Shown here: positions 8,488 through 15,446 of the stretch, one piece after another | Layout: each line of letters starts with the position of its first letter | Numbering within the stretch: position 1 is the first letter of the stretch | Assembly (NCBI RefSeq): GCF_007997035.1 | Contig: NZ_VOSS01000077.1 | Span: 1 to 59,304, forward strand | Origin: Ralstonia sp. TCR112 | GTDB taxonomy: Bacteria; Pseudomonadota; Gammaproteobacteria; Burkholderiales; Burkholderiaceae | Reading direction: 5' to 3' | DNA: 59,304 nt | Position numbers and translations under genes: made by a program | Notes under the pieces: model-generated | Told to the model about the DNA's origin: nothing | Databases searched by the model: none | The model's input: the letters and a program-made list of their open reading frames with translations, nothing else

Positions 8488-9069
8488 TCAATACCAGTAC
8501 CAGCTCGTCTGACGCCAGACGCCGAGGTACGGATAGCCCGAATACCAATAGCCGTAATAGGTGCTGCGCCATTGCGCGCGCCACTTGTAGTCGTCTTCGT
8601 CGGATTTCTTGGCGGCGCGGGCTTGCTCAAGCAGCTTCTTCGATTCCTTGTCGCCGCGGCTCACGGCAATCGAGAGCCATTTTTCGGCTTCGCGCGGGTC
8701 GGAGCCCATCTCTTCCAGCCCGAACAGGTAGAACGCGCCGAGCGCCTTCTGCGCCTGCAGGTTGCCGTGCTCGGCCGCCTCGCGCATCCAGTTCAGTGCC
8801 TGGTAGCTGTCCTGGCGGACGCCGTCGCCGCGGAAATAGCGCAGACCCAGGTCGTAGGCGGCCTTCGGCTCTCGCTTGGCAACTTCCTTGAGGGCGGTCA
8901 TGCGCGGATCTTCGTCGGGGATATTCGCCTGGTCAAACGACACCTGGGCTTTCGGCCGATCGGCACAGCCGCGGTCGTCGCATACCCGCACCACATCGCT
9001 GGGCGGCTGCGGCTGGGCACACGCGGCCAGCAGTGACACGACCCCCAACATCAGCAAACGATTCCGCAT
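8488..9069 (-). CDS. Sel1-repeat lipoprotein
   Basis: A 193-residue protein. Residues 1-17 form a lipoprotein signal peptide with lipobox LAAC. Two to three Sel1-like (TPR-related) repeats follow: AAYDLGLRYFRGDGVRQD, ALNWMREAAEHGNLQAQKALGAFY and AEKWLSIAVSRGDKESKKLL at about residues 75-150. The C-terminus is rich in Tyr and Trp (YYGYWYSGYPYLGVW). Sel1 proteins act as protein-binding scaffolds in the envelope. The start at 9069 is chosen because it opens the signal peptide and follows AGAGGG; a much longer in-frame extension has no such features. The specific partner is unknown. Confidence 0.85.
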   Translation of the reverse strand: MRNRLLMLGVVSLLAACAQPQPPSDVVRVCDDRGCADRPKAQVSFDQANIPDEDPRMTALKEVAKREPKAAYDLGLRYFRGDGVRQDSYQALNWMREAAEHGNLQAQKALGAFYLFGLEEMGSDPREAEKWLSIAVSRGDKESKKLLEQARAAKKSDEDDYKWRAQWRSTYYGYWYSGYPYLGVWRQTSWYWY

Positions 9070-9398
9070 TCGCCTGACCCTCTTTTTATTGTTGCTGTTG
9101 ATTGGAGAGAAAGTCCGTTGAGCGCCTGGCGAGTGCCGGTCGTTTTTTGCGATCCCGTTCGCAAAACCGGCGCCGCCAGATCGGCCGCACAATGCTTTCC
9201 CTTCCGCGTCCCCGCACGGTTTGCGGGCACATGATATAGATCGGTCTACTTTAGCGGGAAGCCGGCGCCGTTGTGTTATCAAAGCGTAAAGCTGACATGG
9301 CAACAACACTTTGCGGCCAATCGGGTTCGGGGCAGATCCCCAAGGTCGCAACAAAGCGCCGATGCTAAGATGCGGCACAGCAATCAAGAGAGGTGGCA
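9070..9398. promoter_or_regulatory. Divergent promoter region with a TetR-type operator
   Basis: The region lies between the Sel1 lipoprotein and the tetR gene. TAGATCGGTCTA at 9237-9248 is a near-perfect 12-base palindrome of the TAGACC...GGTCTA type bound by many TetR repressors, and sits in an AT-rich patch (ATGATATAGATC). The rest shows no gene. Autoregulation by the adjacent TetR protein is likely but inferred. Confidence 0.5.
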
Positions 9399-9977
9399 AT
9401 GCGCGCAAGCAAGCGCCAACAGGTGGTGGACAAGGCCGGCGAGCTGTTTTCCCAGCACGGCTTTCACCCCGTGGGCGTCGATTGGATCATCGATGAGTCG
9501 GGCGTTGCTCGTATGACGCTGTACCGCCACTTCGCCGGCAAGGAAGATCTGATCAAGGAAGTGCTGGAGCAGCGCTATACGTTCGTCATGGGCAGCATTG
9601 CAGAGAAGCTCAGCCCCATGCCCGACGCCACCGCCCGCCTCAAGGGCATCTTCGACTGGTACGGCACGTGGTTCCGCACCCCCGAGTTTGCGGGCTGCCT
9701 GTTCGAACGCGCGCTGGCGGAGTTTGGCGCCACCTGCCCCAAGGTGACCGACGTGGCGGTGCGCTACCGCGACGATCTGCTCGCCATGATGGAAACGCTG
9801 CTCAAGGATGTGGTGCCCGCCAAGACGGCACGGCAACTTGCGGGGGTCTACGTGATGCTGCTGTCGGGCGCCACGGCCGACGCCCGCGCGATCGGCGATC
9901 CGTCCGCCGCGTCGCAAGCCTGGCACGCCGCCGAAACCCTGCTGAACCAGGCCAGGGCCGCCACGGAAGCGGTCTGA
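9399..9977 (+). CDS. TetR/AcrR family transcriptional regulator
   Basis: A 192-residue repressor. The N-terminal helix-turn-helix spans about residues 8-53, including GFHPVGVDWIIDESGVARMTLYRHFAGKE with the YRHF recognition helix. The C-terminal ligand-binding domain carries a Cys in EFAGCLFERALAE that is common in a TetR subgroup. ATG at 9399 is chosen since AGAGAGG lies five bases upstream; a GTG two codons earlier is too close to that site. A candidate operator lies at 9237-9248. The inducer and other target genes cannot be told from this sequence. Confidence 0.88.
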   Translation: MRASKRQQVVDKAGELFSQHGFHPVGVDWIIDESGVARMTLYRHFAGKEDLIKEVLEQRYTFVMGSIAEKLSPMPDATARLKGIFDWYGTWFRTPEFAGCLFERALAEFGATCPKVTDVAVRYRDDLLAMMETLLKDVVPAKTARQLAGVYVMLLSGATADARAIGDPSAASQAWHAAETLLNQARAATEAV

Positions 9978-9991
9978 TCCCGCCGCGCAAG

Positions 9992-10762
9992 CTACCAACC
10001 GCGCTGCACCCGACGCGCAATCATCGACGGCAACCGCAGCATGCCCTCCGCCGTCAGGCGCAGATGCATCCCGAAGAGCAGGACGTTGTCCCGCAGATAC
10101 CGGAAATGCGACACCCCGCCCTCGTGCGCACGGAAGTAGCGCACCGGCGCCGCCAGCCGGATCGGGCGCACGCCCGCCCAACATAGGCGTACCGCCGCTT
10201 CCGGATCGAAATCGAAACCGCGCATCCATGTGTGCCGACGCATGATCTCCGCGAGCGGCGCTATCGGATAGACGCGAAAGCCGAACAACGTATCGCCAAT
10301 ACCGGCCCACAGGGTCTCAATGTCTGCGCAGCCATTGGAGAGGCGCCGGCCGTGCACGCGAATCTGCGGCGCCGTCGCGTCGAACACCGGTTGGCCGAGG
10401 ATCATCGCGTCGGGCGCAGCCTGCGAAGCGGCCATGAATTCGGGGATGAGGTCTGCGGGATGCTGGCCATCGGCGTCCATGGTCAGCACGTAGGAAAAGC
10501 CTGCCGAGGCAGCGGCTTCCAGCCCGGCCAGCACGGCCACGCCTTTGCCGCGATTGCGCGGCAGCACGATCACGCGCAGCCCCGGGTCTTGCGCGGCCAT
10601 GGCCTGCAGGCGTTCGGTGCTGCCGTCGGTGCTGCCGTCTGCCACGACCCAGACAGGGTTCCACTGCGCACGCGCGCTGCGTACGGTGTCGTCAACCTTG
10701 GGGCCAGGGTTGTAGCTGGGAATCAGAACGAGGTGCGTGGTGGAAGCGCCGGTCATCGGCAT
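9992..10762 (-). CDS. Glycosyltransferase family 2 of the aryl-polyene-like cluster
   Basis: A 256-residue GT-A glycosyltransferase. IPSYNPGPKVDDTVRS near residue 15, ADGSTDGSTERL near 40 and the metal-binding TMDADGQHPADLIP near 95 match the GT2 nucleotide-sugar fold. In E. coli aryl polyene clusters the corresponding activity is fused to an acyltransferase (ApeJ); here the two are separate genes on opposite strands. It lies downstream of the acyl carrier protein gene on the same strand. It probably glycosylates the polyene-like lipid or its anchor, but donor and acceptor are unknown. Confidence 0.85.
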   Translation of the reverse strand: MPMTGASTTHLVLIPSYNPGPKVDDTVRSARAQWNPVWVVADGSTDGSTERLQAMAAQDPGLRVIVLPRNRGKGVAVLAGLEAAASAGFSYVLTMDADGQHPADLIPEFMAASQAAPDAMILGQPVFDATAPQIRVHGRRLSNGCADIETLWAGIGDTLFGFRVYPIAPLAEIMRRHTWMRGFDFDPEAAVRLCWAGVRPIRLAAPVRYFRAHEGGVSHFRYLRDNVLLFGMHLRLTAEGMLRLPSMIARRVQRGW

Positions 10763-10816
10763 GGCGTCGGTCCGGCCAAACGTTGAAAGCGGAATGCGTC
10801 GGGCGCTGGCGCGAGC

Positions 10817-11077
10817 CTATCGCGTGCGGTGCGCTGCCACGTAGGCCGCGAGCGAGCCCAGCGAGGCGAAGATCTTCTGGTTGTCGGGATCGCCCGAGCG
10901 CAGCTCGAAGCCGTATTTCTTGGAGATCAGCAGCGCAACTTCGAGGATATCGATGGAATCGAGCCCGAACCCTTCGCCATACAGCGGTGTGTCGGCGGTC
11001 AGGGCATCGAGTTGAATGTCTTCGAGATTCAGTTCGCCGATCATGAGCGCGGCGAGCTCTTTTTCCAGGTCGTTCAT
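10817..11077 (-). CDS. Acyl carrier protein of the aryl-polyene-like cluster
   Basis: An 86-residue acyl carrier protein. The phosphopantetheine attachment serine lies in GLDSIDILEV, with the usual helix II sequence after it. The N-terminus MNDLEKELAALMIGELNLED is like ApeE/ApeF carriers, which is why the ATG at 11077 is preferred to the in-frame ATG at 11101. It would hold the growing chain for the ketosynthase and dehydratases encoded divergently. Only one ACP is found, whereas E. coli-type clusters have two. It precedes the glycosyltransferase by 54 bases, probably as one operon. Confidence 0.9.
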   Translation of the reverse strand: MNDLEKELAALMIGELNLEDIQLDALTADTPLYGEGFGLDSIDILEVALLISKKYGFELRSGDPDNQKIFASLGSLAAYVAAHRTR

Positions 11078-11483
11078 CGGTCTTGCAACCACAGGCGGCA
11101 TGCGGTGGGGATTGCGGCAGAGCCAACGACGATCTCCTTGCCCGAAGCCCCTGCCTTGTCCAGCCCAGCCTGTGAAAGGGGGTCGTTTAAGCTAGGCGGA
11201 TTCTAGACGAAGGGTCACACCCCGTATAGCGCGAAACCGTGACAAAGACCGCATATCGCGACGATGACAGGAAGTGACGCAAACGATTCAACGGCTTGTC
11301 TGGCACCGCAAAGCGGGAAGGGGCACCGAGGAAGGCTCTGTCAAGCGCCGTACATCCGGTTACAAACACATCGCCAAGGGATCGGGCAAGACAGGCCCGC
11401 GGCCCTAGAATGTGCCCGCCCCATGATCGATTTGCCCGCTCACTGACAACCATGCAGTGCCACTCCTGCCACCTCGTCCCGCC
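11078..11483. promoter_or_regulatory. Divergent control region of the aryl-polyene-like cluster
   Basis: About 400 bases separate the ACP/glycosyltransferase unit from the rightward biosynthetic operon. TAGAAT at 11406-11411 is a plausible rightward -10 box. A CGGGC-N7-GCCCG inverted repeat (11383-11399) lies just upstream of it, where an operator could sit. No regulator gene and no convincing small open frame were found here. Confidence 0.45.
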
Positions 11484-12158
11484 ATGCACCCACTGACCAG
11501 CTTTGCGCGCGGCGCTGCCGGCGTGGGCGCCGTGGTGGCGTATCAGGTCGGCGCGCATTACGCAGCGGCCACGCCGGGCGCGCATGGCGTGGGCCTTGCG
11601 ATGGCACTGGTGCCGCCGTTGGCAGTTGCGCTGGTGGCAGCCGCACGTTCCACGCATCGCACATGGCTGGTGCCGCTGTGGCTGCTCGTCTGTGCAGTGC
11701 TGTGGATGGTGCGCGCGCCGCTGGCCATGCATTTCGACTGGGGCCTGTACGCAGAACATGCAAGCTTCAACCTGATGATGGCCTACGTGTTCGGCCGCAC
11801 GCTGGTGGCGGGGCGCGAGCCGCTGTGCACGCGCTTTGCCCACATCGTGCACGGCACGCTCACGCCGCGCATTGCGCGCTACTCGCGGCAGGTCACGCTC
11901 GCATGGACGCTGTTCTTCCTCGCAACCGCGGCCGTGTCCACCGTCTTGTTTGCCACGGCATCGACCGTAACGTGGTCGACGTTCGCGAACTACCTTTCGC
12001 TGCCGTTGGTGGGCGTGATGTTCGTGGCGGAATACCTCTGCCGCCGCATCGTGCTGCGCGGCGAGCCGCGCTCCAGCCTGTTCGATGCGGTACGCGCCTA
12101 TCGGCAATCGCAGCAATCGGGGCACGCCACACCCATCGCCACAGAGCGGTCCCGCTGA
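11484..12158 (+). CDS. COG4648-type integral membrane protein (ApeG-like)
   Basis: A 224-residue membrane protein with about six hydrophobic segments. The motif HFDWGLYAEHASFNLMMAYVFGRTL near residues 77-101 is typical of the COG4648 proteins found almost only in aryl polyene and related clusters. The biochemical role is not established; a part in membrane assembly or export is assumed. A GTG nine codons upstream is an alternative start, and neither has a strong ribosome-binding site. It is the first gene of the rightward operon, and the AMP-ligase gene follows after 25 bases. Confidence 0.75.
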   Translation: MHPLTSFARGAAGVGAVVAYQVGAHYAAATPGAHGVGLAMALVPPLAVALVAAARSTHRTWLVPLWLLVCAVLWMVRAPLAMHFDWGLYAEHASFNLMMAYVFGRTLVAGREPLCTRFAHIVHGTLTPRIARYSRQVTLAWTLFFLATAAVSTVLFATASTVTWSTFANYLSLPLVGVMFVAEYLCRRIVLRGEPRSSLFDAVRAYRQSQQSGHATPIATERSR

Positions 12159-12183
12159 ACCCACACGCCTCAAGATTTGCTTC

Positions 12184-13881
12184 ATGCCGACTTACCCGCT
12201 GGTCTCCCATTCAACGCTCGACCACCCGCTCGCTTGGCGTGACGGCGCGCCCGTTTCAGCGCGCACGTTCCTGGCCGACGTGATGGCGCTGGCCCCGATG
12301 CTGCCGCCCGGCGGCCACGTGTTCAACGCCTGCGCAGACCGCTACCGCTTTGCCGTCGGCCTGTGCGCGACGCTGGTGGCAGGCAAGGTCAGCCTGCTGC
12401 CGCCCATGCAGACGCCGCAGATGGTGCGTCAGCTCTCCGCGTTCGCCCCGGAGGTGTTCTGCCTGCACGACGCGGCTGCATGCCCCGTCGACCTGCCAGG
12501 CTTCCGTTATCCCGACGCGTTAACCGGCGACGCATCGCCCATCGACGTGCCGCAGATCGACGCGTCACAGGTCATGGCGGTGTTGTTCACGTCCGGATCC
12601 ACCGGTACGCCGGTGCCGCATCGCAAGACGTGGGGCGCGCTGGTGCGCTGCATGCGCACGGCAGTCGACCACCTCGGCCTGAGCGACGGGCGCGCTTTCA
12701 CGCTGGTCGGCACCGTGCCGGCGCAGCATATGTACGGCTTTGAGGTGACGGTGCTGCTGGCCCTGCAGGGCGGCTTGGCGTTCAGCAACCGGCAGCCGTT
12801 CTATCCGGCGGACATTCGGGAGGCGCTGGAAGCCGTACCGCAGCCGCGCGTGCTGGTGACCTCGACGGTGCATCTGCGGGCATTGCTAGCATCGGAGCCT
12901 GCGTTGCCGAGCGCATCGCTCGTGCTGTCGGCGACTGCGCCGCTGTCGGAAGCGCTGGCGCGGGAGGCCGAGACGCGCCTGTCCGCGCCGCTCCTGGAGA
13001 TTTACGGCAGCACCGAAACCGGCCAGATTGCAACGCGCCGCACCGCACAGCAAACCGCGTGGCGCCTGTACCCCGACGTCCGCATGGAGTCGCGCCCCGG
13101 CACGCCGGAAGACGACGGCCCGGCCGTGTGGGTCTACGGCGGACACGTCGAAGCCGCGGTGCCGATGGGAGATGTAATCGAGCTGATCGACGAGACGCAC
13201 TTTCTGCTGCACGGGCGCAAGGCGGACTTGATCAACATTGCCGGCAAGCGGTCGTCGCTGGCGTATCTGAACCACCAGCTCAATGCGATTCCGGGTGTGG
13301 AGGATGGCGTGTTCTACATGCCGGACGATACGCCCGCCGCCCCACGCACGCACGGCGGCGCGGCAGTCACGCGCCTCGTGGCGCTGGTTGTAGCGCCGGG
13401 GCTGAGCGCAGCGGATGTACTGCGCGCGCTGCACGACCGCATCGATGCAGCATTTCTACCGCGCCCGCTGCTGCTGGTGGACGCGCTGCCCCGCAACGAG
13501 ACCGGCAAACTGCCCCGCGATGCGCTGGCCGCGCTGGTCGCACAGCATTCGAATCGCAGCCCAGACAAGCCCGCCATGCGCTTCACCATTCCCGCTGATC
13601 ACCCGGCGCTGCCGGGACATTTTCCCGGTCACCCGATCGTGCCGGGGGTGGTGCTGCTCGACCATGCGCTCCACACGATCGGTGCGGCGCTGGGCCGCTC
13701 GTTGGATGCTTGCAAGATCAGCTCAGCCAAGTTTCTCAGCCCTGCGGCGCCCGGGGAATGGCTCGACCTCGCGTTCGAAACGACGGCGAGCAATGCCGTG
13801 CGCTTCACCATCCGCGCGGGCGAGCGCGAAGTGGCCAGCGGCGTGCTGTCCGCATCGGCGCCGGAGGGCGTTGCCGCATGA
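12184..13881 (+). CDS. AMP-ligase fused to a FabZ-like dehydratase (ApeH-ApeI fusion)
   Basis: A 565-residue two-domain enzyme. Residues 1 to about 450 are an ANL-type ligase with LFTSGSTGTPVPH near 136, YGSTETGQ near 275, GRKADLINIAGKR near 344 and the catalytic lysine in NETGKLPR near 440. Residues 460-565 are a hot-dog dehydratase-like domain with HPALPGHFPGHPIVPG. In E. coli clusters these are separate proteins, ApeH and ApeI. The ligase would activate the aryl starter acid and load it on the ACP; the dehydratase-like domain would remove water in each cycle. Starter identity is unknown. Its TGA overlaps the next ATG. Confidence 0.85.
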   Translation: MPTYPLVSHSTLDHPLAWRDGAPVSARTFLADVMALAPMLPPGGHVFNACADRYRFAVGLCATLVAGKVSLLPPMQTPQMVRQLSAFAPEVFCLHDAAACPVDLPGFRYPDALTGDASPIDVPQIDASQVMAVLFTSGSTGTPVPHRKTWGALVRCMRTAVDHLGLSDGRAFTLVGTVPAQHMYGFEVTVLLALQGGLAFSNRQPFYPADIREALEAVPQPRVLVTSTVHLRALLASEPALPSASLVLSATAPLSEALAREAETRLSAPLLEIYGSTETGQIATRRTAQQTAWRLYPDVRMESRPGTPEDDGPAVWVYGGHVEAAVPMGDVIELIDETHFLLHGRKADLINIAGKRSSLAYLNHQLNAIPGVEDGVFYMPDDTPAAPRTHGGAAVTRLVALVVAPGLSAADVLRALHDRIDAAFLPRPLLLVDALPRNETGKLPRDALAALVAQHSNRSPDKPAMRFTIPADHPALPGHFPGHPIVPGVVLLDHALHTIGAALGRSLDACKISSAKFLSPAAPGEWLDLAFETTASNAVRFTIRAGEREVASGVLSASAPEGVAA

Positions 13882-14840
13882 AGCGCACCGACTGGGCCGA
13901 GCGTCCGGAGCGCAGCAACCTCGCGCTGCTGCGGGTGATGACGTGGCTGTCTCTTCGGCTGGGGCGGCCGTTTGGCCGCGTCCTGCTGTGGCTGATTGCG
14001 ATGTATTTCGTCGCAGCGTCGCCGCAGGCGCGGCGTGCTTCGCGTGACTATCTGCAGCGCGCGCTCGGGCGGCCGGCCACGCTGCGTGAGGTGTTCCGCC
14101 ACATGTTCACCTTCGCCACGACCATCCATGACCGCATCTACCTGATCAGCGGCCGCTTCGATCTGTTCGACATCCGGTTGCAGGGCCAGCACCACGTGCA
14201 CGACGTGCTGGCGCAGGGGCGCGGCGCGTTCCTGCTCGGCGCGCACCTGGGCAGCTTCGAGGTGGTGCGGGCGCTCGGCCGCACGGTGCCGGACCTGCGC
14301 GTGGCCGTCGCCATGTACGAAGAGAACGCACGCAACATCAACGCCGCGGTTGCCGCCATCAACCCGGCGGCGGCGCCGGAGGTCATTCCGCTGGGCCGGG
14401 TAGACGCCATGCTGCAAGTGCGCGAAGCGCTGGATGACAACCGGCTCGTCGGCATGCTGGCCGATCGCACGCTGCTGCGCGACGCGGGGCCGTCCGTTCA
14501 GCAGATGGATTTTCTCGGCAGCCCTGCAGCGTTTCCGGTGGGGCCGTTGCACATGGCGGCCATGCTGAAGCGCCCCGTGCTGTTCATGACGGGGCTGCAC
14601 CTCGGCGGCAACCGCTACGCCGTACATTTCGATCCGTTGGCGGACTTCACCGATGTGCGCCGCGAAGACCGCGCCGCCGCCGTGCAAGCCGCCCTCGCCC
14701 GCTATGTGGAACGCGTTGAACACTACTGCCGCATCGCGCCCTACAACTGGTTCAATTACTTCGACTTCTGGCAGGATGCCGACGCCGCCGGCGCGCAGGA
14801 TCACGCCCCGGCCGAGCGCCAGACCACCCCAACGCCATGA
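13878..14840 (+). CDS. LpxL/HtrB-like lysophospholipid acyltransferase of the cluster
   Basis: A 320-residue membrane-bound acyltransferase. A hydrophobic anchor lies near residues 30-48. The catalytic H-x4-E motif is GAHLGSFEVVRA near residue 120, and LADRTLLRD near 200 matches the second LPLAT block. It corresponds to the acyltransferase half of ApeJ. It should transfer the finished acyl chain from ACP to a lipid or sugar acceptor at the inner membrane. It overlaps the genes on both sides by ATGA, so translation is coupled. Confidence 0.85.
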   Translation: MKRTDWAERPERSNLALLRVMTWLSLRLGRPFGRVLLWLIAMYFVAASPQARRASRDYLQRALGRPATLREVFRHMFTFATTIHDRIYLISGRFDLFDIRLQGQHHVHDVLAQGRGAFLLGAHLGSFEVVRALGRTVPDLRVAVAMYEENARNINAAVAAINPAAAPEVIPLGRVDAMLQVREALDDNRLVGMLADRTLLRDAGPSVQQMDFLGSPAAFPVGPLHMAAMLKRPVLFMTGLHLGGNRYAVHFDPLADFTDVRREDRAAAVQAALARYVERVEHYCRIAPYNWFNYFDFWQDADAAGAQDHAPAERQTTPTP

Positions 14841-15433
14841 CTGCAACGCGCCTATTCCCCCGCGCCTTCCTGGCCATGCTCGCAGCCAGCCTGTTGGCCG
14901 CGACCGCCCACGCCGCAGATACCGCCTGGACGCTCGACCGACTGATGTCGACCCTCGCACGCAACAAGTCGGGGCGCGCGACGTTCACGGAAACAAAGAC
15001 GCTCTCGATCGCAGCGCAGCCCATCGAATCCTCCGGCGAGCTGGTGTTCGTCGCGCCCGATCATCTGGAAAAGCGCACCCTGGCGCCGAAGCCCGAGCAC
15101 CTCGTGATTGACGGCGACAAGCTGACCGTCGAGCGCAACCAGCGCAAGTTCACGATGCCGCTGTCGCAGTACCCCGAGCTGGGCGCCTTTATCGAGAGCA
15201 TCCGCGCGACGCTGGCCGGTAACCGCTACGCGCTCGAAGCGATCTACAAGGTCGCCATCGCAGGCCACGGCGATGACTGGACGCTCACGCTTTCGCCGCT
15301 CGACGCACGCATGCAGAAGGTCGTCAGCACCATCACGCTGGAAGGCACGCGCGACGTGCTGCGCAGCGTCGCCATCCGCCAGGCCGACGGCGATCATTCG
15401 CTGATGCGCCTGCAACGCGTGCCCGGCAACTGA
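14837..15433 (+). CDS. LolA-like outer-membrane lipid carrier (ApeL-like)
   Basis: A 198-residue periplasmic protein with a signal peptide ending near residue 27 (TAHAAD). The body has the alternating strands of the LolA/LolB fold, with GRATFTETKTLSIA and ESSGELVFVAPDHLEKRTL at about residues 48-85. Such proteins in aryl polyene clusters are thought to carry the product across the periplasm, working with the MMPL exporter that follows. This is a dedicated paralogue, distinct from the general LolB encoded at 49362-49985. Start is fixed by the ATGA overlap. Confidence 0.85.
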   Translation: MTATRLFPRAFLAMLAASLLAATAHAADTAWTLDRLMSTLARNKSGRATFTETKTLSIAAQPIESSGELVFVAPDHLEKRTLAPKPEHLVIDGDKLTVERNQRKFTMPLSQYPELGAFIESIRATLAGNRYALEAIYKVAIAGHGDDWTLTLSPLDARMQKVVSTITLEGTRDVLRSVAIRQADGDHSLMRLQRVPGN

Positions 15434-15446
15434 GGACGGCGCGCAC

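Noticed and set aside
9299-9316. A sigma-54-like TGGCA...TTGC before tetR
   Set aside because: GG and GC are separated by 12 bases instead of 10, so it cannot serve as a -24/-12 promoter.
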